64,000 bases of DNA from Isoetes taiwanensis (lineage: Eukaryota; Streptophyta; Lycopodiopsida; Isoetales; Isoetaceae): NCBI GenBank assembly GCA_021234155.1, contig JAJEKV010000040.1, forward strand, positions 8,849,541 through 8,913,540, in the 5' to 3' direction. Shown here piece by piece: positions 1-10,944 of this stretch. A program made the translations under genes and the position numbers. Position 1 is the stretch's first letter. Each line of letters begins with the position of its first letter. The notes beneath the pieces were generated by a model that ran no database searches, was not told the DNA's origin, and saw only the letters and a program-made list of their open reading frames with translations.

Positions 1-303
1 CGTAGAAATATTTTAATGAAGCAGCCTTTATATTTCAATATTACATAGTAAATACATGCTCATAACTTCTGAACTTTTATAGGAGAGAAATCTTAGGGCT
101 TGTAGCAAATGCACAATATGGAAGTCTGAATTTACAGCTTCAATCCTAGACATAGACATGAATCTAGACTATGCTTCAATCCTAGTGGCAGTTATGTGTA
201 TCAAATGCATATCTTTTGTTGTAGTTATAGTTCCTAAATCCACAATGCTTCAATCTTAAAATCATACAACAGTCTTTCTCCTTGTAATGGATAGGAGATT
301 CCA

Positions 304-681
304 CTAGTATTTTCTGTTATAGCTGAGGTATCCACCAGGCATGTAATATAGAGCAACAAATACTATGGACAGTACTTGCAAGAGTTCCATTGTTGCCCCA
401 TGGTAGGATGAAGAATGAAGTGTTAGTTCATATGTAAGCTTTGATATGGATGTTGCAGTAACAACTCCTAGTACTGCTTCCTGAGGTGAATGTGAAATGC
501 ACTTATACAAACGGGGATATGCCATGTGCTTGCAAAGGGTGGCCAAAAACATCCCCGTATATTCGATTTTTTGAAAGGCAAATTTGACCCCATCCATGCA
601 AAATTTACCCCAAGTAGCAGCAAAAAACCCCTCTAACTCCTCCGTATACGTGGAAATGGATCCAAAAAATCCTCCTAGGAG
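304..681 (-). pseudogene. Unidentified exon-like open frame, membrane-protein character
   Basis: The minus strand is open for about 125 codons and ends at a stop at 304. A stop lies just upstream (682-684), so this is probably the last exon of a gene, or a relic. The N-terminal part contains EELEGFFAATWGKF and the C-terminal third is hydrophobic (MELLQVLSIVFVALYYMPGGYL). The spacing of an aromatic/Trp motif, an AVLGV segment and a later E-L-T-L-H-S stretch vaguely resembles the C-terminal half of MBOAT-type acyltransferases (wax-synthase-like), but the usual catalytic MHE is TYE here. That family assignment is only a guess. Amino-acid use is regular enough to suggest real coding ancestry. Nothing recognisable lies next to it. 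Confidence 0.3.
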
Positions 682-2300
682 TCACTCAGGTACATTGTAT
701 AGCACCAAAAGTGAAACCCCCTTGGAATGCGTGCTCCTTTCATCTGGATAAGTGAACTCTATAATTTGTTTGTTGTGTCTGTATCTAATGGTTTTATCAT
801 ATCCAACAAAGGCATCCCTTAAGGATGCTGTTAACCGAAATCCTGGGACTTAGGTCGACAGTATATTTACATGACGTGTGGAAATGGAAAGAACCACCAG
901 ATTCCTTAAGGTATCACTCAGATGACAGTCAGGCTATGCGCTATGGTAGGCAGTTGCTTTCTTTGCAATATCTTTGACTTGGTATATTGCAATGGACTGG
1001 CACAGTGGCTGTCCTCCCTGCAAATGCACTTGCAGACATGAGAACCAGGGGGCTGGATCCAGTGTGGTGGACTGTGTGTTAGTGGCTGAGCAGGATATGC
1101 ATGTGGTCAATCACTTGTAGGCAGGCACAAATAGTAGAGAAGAGAAGGTCGACTTAGACCACCTATCATTTTATCTACAATGGCTTGACAGGCTATTTAA
1201 ACTCCATGTCCAGTTGATTACTACTGCAAAAATGTGCTTTGGGAGAAGCCATCTACGATGGATCGGGGACCAACAACATTTCCACGTAACCAAGGGTTTG
1301 ATGTTGAGTGTAAGGAACTCAAATGCTGGCTCTGCCAGGTGACAGGTCACAAATCCCACTCTACATCTACACATGCCAGACAGTACTGCACTTTCTGCAA
1401 GGCTAAGAAAGCAAGGTACATCGAGGGACGTTAAAGAAAAATGTTTTACCTCAGTCTTGGACTGTCATCCTTGGACCGTTTGGCAAAGGGTGCTCAGAAA
1501 ACCAATACAACCTGTATGGAACATCACTTCTGAGCAGTGGGGGTAATACTTGTGTTAGCTCTATGAACCTCATGGTGCACGGGCAGCAATATCGCCGCAG
1601 GAAGGCCCAACAGTGAAAAGCGCAAAGGCAGACATCGTCTAGGGCTTACAACATCTTGCCAATGGGAAAGCGACTTGAATGGTATGCAGGCAGAGTTACT
1701 CAAGTGGGTAGGGTCGTCCCCACACAAGGCTCCCAAAATTGAATTAATATGGATTTATGGCAATGAACATTCTCATAGTATTGTCCGTGAATGGAGGATT
1801 CAACGGTTGGATAGAGGAATCAAGCTCCTGGAGGGGGGCATTGGCGTATGACCTCAGGGTGGAGCAAAGCTGGAAAAGGCTGTCGGGGGAACTTTTTGCG
1901 GTCAATATCGCGGGCTATGGCCACTCCCCTCTTGTGAGGCCGCTGCCCAAAGTCCTAACCCCGTTCGACATGGAAAGGCTACCAGCTCGCCTACCCAACA
2001 AGAGGATGCCCGAATAGGGGATGGTGTTCTAGCACCTTTGCCTGAGTTGTATTCGACCTTAATTTGGCACCATATCATCTTATAGGGAAGGGTCTCAATG
2101 CCAAAAGATGGATCCTTAAAAACCCTCTGGAAATATCTCTCCCTGTCAAAACTATTTTACTGAAGGCCCTGACAACAGACACGTGACTTCCCCACTCCAG
2201 AACTGCAAATTGACTCTGCCAACGAACTCAGAATCTCGACATTATGCTTTGGATCAAGTTTTTGCAGACTCAATGTAGCAAACACTAATGCTAACTGTAT
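682..2300. other. Degenerate sequence; possible remnant of a retroelement ORF1
   Basis: No intact gene. A short plus-strand stretch around 1320-1430 encodes CWLCQVTGHKSHST followed by CTFC, which looks like a CCHC zinc knuckle with its last Cys lost. Such knuckles are typical of LINE ORF1 or Gag proteins. Another unrecognised plus-strand open frame lies at 1757-2017. At 2038-2070 a short piece matches, in reverse, the edge of the second copy of unit U (about 57945-57965). Confidence 0.2.
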
Positions 2301-3638
2301 ATAGATTATCTTTAATACAGGTGCCCGAAAGAGTTGGAGTTCTTGAGATTGTCATAAATTCTAATGCTGATAATTGTGGTCGTGTTAAAGCAGCATATAG
2401 TCGAAAAATCATAGGTCTTTGATATGGAGTTTTTATCTAAATCCTAACCTAGTTCATATGATTATCAAGATCATGTGATATTACATTACCTAGGTTAACC
2501 TAGATTATATGGTTAAGACTGAAGGATACACGTTCAAGGTGAGCATTGAAGATTAGGGTAATGATTCCTAAGCATTTATAATTTTTGCACTTTTTCTATT
2601 ATATCCCAACCTTTTTGGGGTGCCCCTAAAGGCAAACCCTCAAACCCTCATTTATATGGGTATTAGGCATTAACTGGGTATATACTAGTATATACCGGGA
2701 TATACCATGTGATTGGCCTAAACTTGCAATAGTAGGCAAGCCCGTCGCACCACAAGCACAAGCATGGAACTTGAACAAGATGGAATTCAAGTTTTTGAGG
2801 TCGTCATGTCGTGGAAAAACCTTCCTTAACCAAAAACCTTTGCAATACTTTGATCTCAATCCTAATCCTCCTAGGAGAGAAATATCAGTGATAGGGACTA
2901 AAGACATAGTCAACAGAGGTATGTTTGCTTATGGGCATATTCGCATTTCAATTTTGATGGCAGATTTCTAATCTCCTCTAAAAAAACATATGGAGTCATC
3001 TGGAAGCCAGGTAAAGCAAGTAATTTTCCGCCACTATCTTTGAGCGACATTTGAGAGAAATGAAGGTCTACGAAGCTTGTACAGCATGCTACAAGAGCCT
3101 ATGCAGACCTACAAGAACACCTATAACTTTATCAATTTGAAGCGCATCAATGTAAAGGTAGGCATTTCCATTTCCCATTACATCATTGAGTTAGCTTCTA
3201 TCGAGTGAGAATACATTACAGAACAAAGTGAAATAAACAAATAAATAAATAGGGTATTGAGAATTGAATGAAGCAGGAAAACGTGCATGGGTTAACTAGC
3301 ATATAGGTTTATTATAAACACATATTTAGGAAGACATTATTATCTTCAAATGTTATTTGCTCATGAAGAAAACTTTAGAACAAATGGAAGGCATGTGTCT
3401 ATAACTTGTATCAAAACATTTTCTCTATGGGTGCAGTTCTTCCATGCAAAAGAAAAAGTGGAACTTGACTCAAAATTCTTATTATATATTATTATGTCAG
3501 TGAAGCATTATATAGACTGTTTAGATAATCTAGTAACTTGCTTTGTTAATTTGTGTTGAATCATTGATATGTCTTCCTATATGCAAGGTGCACCTTGATT
3601 CAGATGTAAGTAAGAATGTGCCCATGAATTACAATTAT

Positions 3639-5217
3639 TTTTTTTTGAAGGACTTGAGCCTTTATTATCCAGAGAAAGTTACAGAGTACAATGGGGACTA
3701 ATAACTCAGTGGAGAGAATGTCCACCAGAGCAAAACCACCCCACTCAAATACAACATCGATACAATATGAAGAGCAAGCAAAAACTCATAAGTAAGTATG
3801 AATCTGAAGATAGTGCTCCCAAATACGGCTCTTCACCTCATTAGCGATTGATGAGCACCTGAATGCTTTGACAATTCGATGTTGGGCATCAAGAAGGACT
3901 TGTGCATCTGAACAAGCAAGACCTTTGAATATGAGAAGATTCCTTCTTTTCCAAATGGACCAGATGATCCATGCAGAAGCCAAATAAAACGCCCTTTTTG
4001 CCAAATTATCCCAACTACTTGGATAAACTGCTAATAACACCTGCTGGCTATTCAAATTGCAATGAAAGAGGCCTTGAAGCCATAACCAAGCATGTCTGAC
4101 ATGTCTACATAGGAAGAAGCAATGCTCAATTGTCTCGTCCCTCTGTACACATAAGGGACAAAGTGCAGACACCTCTGGACGAAATCTGTGCACCAGAATA
4201 TTAACGCGCAGACAACGATGAGTGACTTGCCACCATAAAACAGATACTTTGGGATGGAGTAGTTTATCCCATACCCATTTCCATACTGCTTTCTGCCGAT
4301 CCCTGGGAATGACCAAAGGCCACTTGGACGAAGGAGGCAAGACGTCAGCATCAAGCAAAACCTTGTACATGGAATTCACCAACTTATTTGCTTTGACATG
4401 CTCATGAACTACCCACGGCTGGGGGTCATCCACTTGTGCTACTGGAGGAAGAATTGAAGACACCTTCTGCCAAATAGCTCTATCCCACCTTAAAAGGAGG
4501 AACTTAGCTCTAAACTCTTCCCATGTCAGCAATTGCCTTTGATTATTATACCAATCAGATATCATATGCACACCTGTTGCTCTCCATCGACGCTGTGTCA
4601 ATGGGTGGACTGAAGCAACCAGAGGACCACCATCCAATGGAATCCACCAACAACTTGCAGTCATGCTAGTGTGCGCAAGAGGGTGAAAATGAAACAGAGA
4701 TTGTACAGTCTCCCATGCAACTAGCAATCCTCTAAGAAATGGGGATGCATTAGGGTATGCCGTCAGGGGATAGAACAGAGCCCAGGGGAAAAGTGGCCTA
4801 AGAGACCGAGACCCAAAAGAAATGCACATTTGCAAAGACTGATAAACAAGGCGGGAACCTGGGGACTCATCCACATTATTCAAAATTCTCCAAATGAACT
4901 TAGAAATCAACACCATGCTTCAAAAGAAAATTGATCATTCCAAGGCCGCCAAAATGCTTTGGCAACATGCACTTTTCCCAACTGACTTTGACAGCAGCAC
5001 CCTCCTCTGTTCCCCCCCAGATGAAGTTCATGACAACCCTGACGAGAAGTTGTATCTTTGACTGTGGAGCCAACACGAATGAAGCCATATACACATGGGT
5101 GCTGCTTAAAACTGACTTAGCCACAACAATTCGTCCTGCCATGGGAAGCTTCGCTGTGGACCACCAAAAAAGGTGCTTTTCCAAGCCCTTAATCACTGCC
5201 TCCCATGCATCTCCTGA
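3639..5217 (-). mobile_element. LINE-A, 5'-truncated L1-type retrotransposon with 8-bp TSD
   Basis: Non-LTR retrotransposon on the minus strand. Its poly(A) tail appears as a T run at 3638-3646. The insertion is bounded by ACAATTAT at 3631-3638 and again at 5218-5225, a target-site duplication. The other copy of U is uninterrupted here (about 47811-47818 reads ATAATTGC, the complement of GCAATTAT), giving an independent empty site. About 1.58 kb remains: the region downstream of the reverse-transcriptase core plus the 3' UTR. The missing 5' part is typical of incomplete target-primed reverse transcription. Confidence 0.92.
3786..5217 (-). pseudogene. LINE-A ORF2 C-terminal fragment (thumb region and zf-RVT domain)
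   Basis: This is the C-terminal part of a plant LINE ORF2 polyprotein. The first segment (minus strand, 5217 to about 4900) includes LPMAGRIVVAKSVLSSTHVY and FIWGGTEEGAAVKVSWEKCM, standard sequence following the RT palm. The second segment (4916-3786) holds the zinc-knuckle-like zf-RVT domain: VLWWQVTHRCLRVNILVHRF, then CPLC...HCFFLC. The two are in different frames with a break near 4900-4916, so one frameshift has disabled the gene. The apparent N terminus upstream of 5217 is host sequence read through the junction. The reverse-transcriptase catalytic motifs are absent because of truncation. Confidence 0.9.
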
Positions 5218-5959
5218 ACAATTATGAGAGGCAAACCTGCAAAAGGTGAAATAACATATCAATAATGATAAAGGAACTTCACCTAAACAAATGCGATAAT
5301 AGATCTTGAACATGGCAGATCGAAGTTGCGGGTTTTAAAACTTGATTATGATTTTAAGGAATCGAGATGGCATGGCTAAGGCCTTTTGGAAAACGTGCTA
5401 TGCCTATGCCATCATAGCACAAGGCAATGAAATATGCATATGATGTCTATGTTCAATTTCTATAAAGACACTGTGGCACAAAGCTACAAACAAACATCCA
5501 ATCTATGCAGCCATAACAAAATAGCTTACGAAATATGGCTCAAAAAACTAAAAAAAAACAATAAAAAAGACACTAAAACGCGCCTGCAAAGAGTGGAAAA
5601 TATCTCAAAATGTAGCGAACAACCTATCTAAAACTTGAAAAAGAGACTGAAAATGCAGAAAAAAAAAGGTAAATTGTTTCATATTTCTACCCATTACTTT
5701 GTATTATGGAGCTTCTTATAGATCAGGAGTGAATTTGCAGGAAAAGGCAAACTCCTAAGGCGCCGCGAGGTGCTCCGCAAATTTTGGTGCATATGAATGA
5801 GAAAAAAGTTCTTTAAGTACTAATATGCTTGATTTAAAATTCCATCACTTGCCTATAAGAATGTGCATGGCAACAAAGCTTCTGGCTTGAGAAACAAACC
5901 TGGCAGGAAGCTCTTGCTATGTCATCATAGCAAATTGTTGTTTTAAAAATTCATCTATA

Positions 5960-6260
5960 AAGTGCTTTCCAGGTCTTTGTTGCTGAAAAATCAATTTGCT
6001 TCTCTATTAGCGATTTGCCTTTTGGAAAATCGATTTGCTTCTTTTTTGAAAAAATCGAATGGGGAAACTCTTCTGTCTTTGGAATCGATTGGGAAAATCG
6101 ATTGGGCCTTTGGAGTCGATTGGACAACCTATTGGGAAAATGGATTGGTTATGTAGTCAAACTTGTTCCGTCTACTATGCCATCATGTAAATCGATCTGT
6201 TGCTATGCTATCATATGAATCGATCTGATGTCTGCTACCTAGCAGGACTTTAATCGATAT
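5960..6260. repeat. ATCGAT-rich cluster
   Basis: The palindrome ATCGAT occurs six times between about 6025 and 6260, often as AATCGATTKG or AATCGATCTG, with several near-matches (ATCAATTTG, GTCGATTGG) between them. Spacing is irregular. It lies between the end of unit U and the 3' side of the pogo-type transposase. No open frame of note. Confidence 0.6.
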
Positions 6261-6488
6261 GCTACCTGGCTGAGCAATCAGCAATCCTTCAAAAAAATTA
6301 CCATCCCTCAAAAAAACTTCTATAAGTCATTTAGCAAAGCTCCTCAATTTTGTTGTAACTAAAACTGACATCTACAAACCAAGGAACTTACAAATCAGAA
6401 ATAAATTCAAATAAAAGAATCAATTATTTCAACAAATACTTACATATTACAAGTACCTCTGTTTAGAGGTTATCGTTTATCTCAACAT

Positions 6489-9119
6489 TCAAAGTCCAAG
6501 TTTCTTAAGATGGTCATGTGCCTCTTTTGTATACAAGTCATCTAAAGCTTTTGATTTTCGTTCAGGCCTATCAGAATCATCATCTGATGATTCCACAATG
6601 GTTGTCAACTTTCTTTTCTTGCAACCCACATCCCAAGAGCACAAGTTGGTGCCCCCAAGAGTGTAGACCAATGGGTCATCAAATTCAGCCTGGCTGTTTA
6701 CAAATGCATCTTCAGGTTGACTATCTACAAGAACAGGTAAGTTGACAACCAAATCCAAGCCTTGGTTGTTAGTAACATCCATGTTTGGGCCATTACAAAC
6801 TTCCTGCTCAACAACTTCATGCTGCTCCAGAATTTCACTTCCTAAAATTATCAATGGTTCTTCATCAAAATCCTGTTGCTCAGATTCAAGCATTCTGCTA
6901 GTCTTCTTCCTCACTCTCTTAGATCGGCCATTAACATTTTGCTGAGCTTCCTTGGCAGCTTTTTCCAATTCAGCCTGCTCCATAGCAGCCTTCCTCTCCT
7001 CCCTAAGCTTTTTATTCTCTTCCCTTCTCTTCTTCTCTTGCTCCTTGGCCTCCTTTCTTTGAACCTGCATCCTTTTCTTTTCTTCTAATTGTTCCTGCCT
7101 AACTCTAGCTGCTGCTTCTTCTTGCCTTTGATGCTCCAACCTCGCTTGCACAATATCATGTCCTGTAACCAGCAACTTTCCCTTTAAACTCTTAGGCAAT
7201 CTCAGGCGTTTTACTTTAGGCTTTAGGCTTAAGGTTCGATGAGGAAGGCACAGATGCAGCAGATAGCTTATTGCTGGATAAAGGAATATGAGGAGGATTT
7301 GGGAGATTTGCTACCAAATCTACAAGTGCAGCAAGTCCTGCACCACTAGCAATTTCTACACCTGCAAGTAAACAGTAAGATAACATTTAAAACTAAAACA
7401 GTAAGATAACATTTAAAACTAATGTTTGAAATGATAATGTACTTCTAAACTTACTTGTTATAGGTGCTTCTAAATTACTATAATCTTGATGAGGTTCACC
7501 TATAAGACCAATTGTTTAATAATATAATAAAAGACAATTGAAAGAAGATTAAAACATAAAACTAGCAAATACATACATTCAACTTCATGGCCTGGATCTG
7601 CATCTTCTACATTAGCTCCAACGGCCTCATCATGAGCCTGATTTGCATCAGCAACAGCAGCACATGCAGCTGCAGTAGGGGACATTGCAGCCATTCTAGC
7701 TTCCCTTTCCAATTCCATTTTATCAGCTAGAGGATCAGATTGAACCCTTGGAGCTTCCAAAGGCCAAATTCCAGTTTTACGGAAACCATGACAAATATTA
7801 GTAGGAGTTAGGGCTTTAGTCATACTTTGAGAAACAATTGTGGCAAGATCTTCCCTTGTTGGTTCCACACCAAAACGATGATGCATAAAATTGAATGCAA
7901 GTTTAAATGGGCGGAAACATGAGACGTCTAAAGGCTGTAATCTATCAGAAGTATGTGGAGGCAATTGAAGAATGTGCAGGCCAATTTCTCTAGCTTTAAG
8001 GATAGTAGCCATATTCACATGGCTTCCATGACCATCACAAATGAGCAAGTGAGGCCGTATTGCACTTACCCCTCCAGGAGCATTGTTCTTGAAGTGATCC
8101 AACCAGGCCTCGAATAATTCATCAGTTATCCAAGCCTTTTTTTGGAAGGCCATAGCTGCCCCAGCTTCACAACCTGGAAGTAAGTTTTGATTCCTCATCC
8201 TTTTGCCTTTAAATACATAAAGGCTAGGGATTTTAGAACCTACACAAAAGACAACACAAATATCAAATCATAATTCATATGAAAAATTAGAAAGCAAATA
8301 ATGACTTCAAGTAGAAATAAATATACCTGATGCATTAACGCAGACTAAAACTGTCATCCATTCTCTGTTTTTGGGAACATGCTCAGTAACATTCTTCTGC
8401 CCTTTTCTTGCAATCACTCTCATTCCTGTTCTACACCCTGCCTGCACTCCAGTCTCATCACAGTTCCAGATCCTTGAAGGATCCAGATTTAAATCATTTA
8501 CTACTTTCTGAAGCGTGGAATAAAAGTTCTCAAGATTCTTAGTTGTCATTGCTTTCACCCTGGAAAGCTCAACATATTGAGATGTTCTTACAGAAATGTC
8601 AGGGTGCCTATTCCTAAAAGATTTCCACCATTTCTTACCAGGCAGCCCATCTTTGAAACATGTGGGCCTATTGATAGTCATTGAAGCCACCTTCTGCTTC
8701 ATAATGTCAAGCGTAATTGCACGCCCTTCATCAGCCAATTCAAGTGCCCAATTGAGCAAGAACTTCTCCTCATCAATAGTTAATCCCTTTGGAATAGATC
8801 CAAATTTGTTTTTGGATTTCCCATATAGATGGTTCCTCAATGTGGTTTGAGGAATGCCATAATGCAAAGCGGCTTTTCTGATGGAGAAAACTGAATCTTC
8901 AATAGATTCTATAGCATTATCTAAGGCCTCTTTACTCCAAGAGCCTCTTCCAGCTCCCCTAACAAGCTTTTTACCAGCATTGGATTTTTTCTGGACAGAA
9001 AGCAGAGGCCTGCATGACCTGGCATTTTTAGGAGGATTAGAAGGTGGATCAATTGCAGCCTCAAGCTCAGGATTAGAATCAGGGAGATAAGCAAAGCTTC
9101 TGTTGCTTCTTAGATTCAT
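6489..9119 (-). pseudogene. Pogo/Tigger-type DDE transposase, four exons, one C-terminal frameshift
   Basis: Transposase of the pogo branch of Tc1/mariner. Inferred exons: 9119-8327, 8239-7577, 7499-7455 and 7361-6489, with introns of about 87, 77 and 93 bp carrying GT...AG ends. The ATG at 9119 starts MNLRSNRSF. Exon 1 has a psq-type helix-turn-helix (FSIRKAALHYGIPQTTLRNH) and a CENP-B-type HTH (PGKKWWKSFRNRHPDI), then WNCDETG with the first catalytic Asp. Exon 2 has LLICDGHGSH (second Asp) and, 35 residues later, QPLDVSCF (third Asp). Exon 4 is a Lys/Arg/Glu-rich coiled coil followed by a basic tail. All three Asp are present. The only clear lesion is a 7-bp tandem duplication (TTTAGGC twice, about 7215-7230) that shifts frame at the start of the tail. 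I could not find terminal inverted repeats. Confidence 0.88.
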
Positions 9120-9169
9120 ACTAAATTGAAATGGATGATTCAATGCAAAAGGGATTGAAAAAGCCAAAT

Positions 9170-10203
9170 GAAGAGCAAACTGAATGCAACCTGTAGGATT
9201 TAAAACCTGAAATCCTTACCTCAAGGCTGCTGCTTCGAAAAGAAAAGCTCCAGGAACAAACAAGAAGAGGTATGAAAGAGGAAGCTTGAATTTCCACGAA
9301 CCATTTGCCTCTTTTTATACCTGCATGCCCTCTTCAAACATTCAAACGAAATTAAAATCTAAGGCCCTGGAGAAGCCAGGTCAAGGATCGAGGTAATTTG
9401 CAGCTCAGATCATCTGAAGAAATGGAGGGAATCATGCAACAAGCGCCAATCCATCAAGGATTTGGAGGGAAAACAATCAAGAATTGAGATGCAATGGTCT
9501 GAGAGAAAATACCATGGCACAAAAATGAGATAAGAAGCATCCAAATCCATGGTTCAGAAAGTCCTCAAGCACCACAAATGCCAGAGCCATCAATGGCGCC
9601 AAGATCGCCAACGGAAAGAAGGGTATCGCCATGCTGGAATCCTCTCCTGCCATAGCCGAGAAAAAGGGGAGCCGTTCAGGGTTCAGGAACTTTGCTAGAT
9701 GGATGCCAACGGTGTGCCACCAGCACAATTAGGTATAGTAAATGCATGCCACGCATGCGCCATAAGGGAGACTTCAGCTGCCAATGAGAAGACGCCACCG
9801 GACTTTTTTTGAGAGCCCATACATCCATTAAATGGGACGTCACCAATGGTGGGGACGTCACCTTACTGCTTCTTTGCACCCGAAGAAAGAAAATTTGCCT
9901 CACCCTGGGAGGAGATATTTAAGGGAGTTTCCATCCATTTCCAGAGCAGTTTGCTATGATGTGCACCAAACAAACAATCGGGAAGTTCAGGCCTCGTGTA
10001 GATCTCAAGAATGTAAGCATATGTAAGCAGATCTCCCTCTGAGGAGCGTTCGAGGTTTGACGTCAAAGACTCATTTGAGGAGCAGAGCTTACATGGAGAT
10101 GAGATTATTGTACAAAAGGACAGTAGTCAGGATCTCAAGAGCATGAACAATCGCAAGAAAGGGAGGACTTAGAGGCGCGCAAAAAGAAGGAAGTGCTGAT
10201 TAA
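9170..10203. other. No gene seen; 5' flank of the pogo-type transposase
   Basis: Only short overlapping open frames on both strands, none recognisable. Presumably this contains the promoter and right end of the pogo-type element, but no TIR/TA boundary could be identified. Confidence 0.4.
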
Positions 10204-10428
10204 GCGAAGGTAATACATATATCCAATGAAGAACCTGAAAACGAAGATGAAGTGGTATCATGGGAGCATCGCTCCAAATTCCGCCTTCATAGGTATGGTA
10301 ATACCAATCTAGAAATCCATGAACATGACTTTGAAGAGCAGATGGAACGGAACCCTCAGGAGCAAGTTACAGCATCACGACTGGCCTTTTCTAAATGGCA
10401 CACCCATGATAAAGAAGACAAGAAATAA
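10204..10428 (+). pseudogene. Unrecognised coding-like fragment, charged, no ATG
   Basis: A 75-codon frame, open from just after a TAA to its own TAA, without an initiator Met near its start. It contains NEEPENEDEVVSWEHRS and AFSKWHTHDKEDKK, acidic then mixed charge. Composition is that of coding sequence, but I do not recognise the family. It ends 28 bp before the TIR element at 10456. It may be an exon or a captured fragment. Confidence 0.25.
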
Positions 10429-10455
10429 CTTATACGGAAGGAGAGAAGCCACTAA

Positions 10456-10652
10456 GGGTGCTTTCCCATGAATTTGCAGACCTGAAAAAGCTGTACTAAG
10501 GTCAAAAACCTGAGGCTCAAAATTGTGTGGAGAATACTTTGCGACTCAGGTCGTAAACCTGAATCAAGCAAGTAAGGCGCTCATGGGAACACCGAAGCCT
10601 TTAGCCTGACCTCAAGAAAATCCCCGGGTTTTAGTCCCATGGGAAAGCACCC
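10456..10652. mobile_element. Harbinger/Tourist-like MITE, 197 bp, TAA TSD
   Basis: Perfect 15-bp terminal inverted repeats: GGGTGCTTTCCCATG at 10456-10470 and its complement at 10638-10652. The trinucleotide TAA flanks both sides (10453-10455 and 10653-10655). A 3-bp TAA target duplication with GGG-starting TIRs fits PIF/Harbinger (Tourist-type) miniature elements. There is no coding capacity, so it would need a transposase in trans. Confidence 0.85.
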
Positions 10653-10705
10653 TAAGCCTCCAGAGAGATAGAGATTACAGGAGAAAGTTGAAGGATTATT
10701 GTATA

Positions 10706-10734
10706 CTAGTAACTGGTGCCCGGCGTTGCCGGGC
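10706..10734 (-). other. Helitron C 3' terminal hairpin and CTAG end
   Basis: The 7-bp GC-only stem with 3-nt loop (10718-10734) lies 8 nt from the CTAG terminus (10706-10709). In canonical Helitrons such a hairpin acts as the rolling-circle termination signal. Three other copies occur in the window (21633, 56706, 58620). Confidence 0.85.
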
Positions 10735-10944
10735 ATAAATACAATAGTGTAGGTAGCCATGAAGTTGTAGACACCTTGTTAAAGTAAAAATGAGAGGGAG
10801 ATGATTTTAGCCTATGTCATTTAAAGATTAGTGTATACGTTTGAAAAATGTTTATGAGAGTATGAGTTGAGTGAGTGGAACTTTGAATTTGAGCAATGAT
10901 TCTGCATCTTGAATTTTTGCATTAAGAATAATGCTTTTGCTCAT

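Larger units (their letters stand above)
2330..5890 (+). repeat. Unit U, left copy (inverted duplicate of 47100-57950)
   Basis: Long stretches read as the reverse complement of sequence far to the right: about 2330-3500 matches about 57930-56740, about 3500-3637 matches about 47930-47811, and about 5226-5890 matches about 47811-47110. Removing the LINE at 3639-5217 makes the left copy about 2 kb long and colinear with the right copy. U itself encodes nothing I recognise. Small indels and substitutions separate the copies, so the duplication is not recent. Confidence 0.85.

Noticed and set aside
4900-5313. Apparent 137-residue protein with an N-terminal membrane segment
   Set aside because: The N-terminal 32 residues are host sequence of unit U read into LINE-A across the insertion junction.
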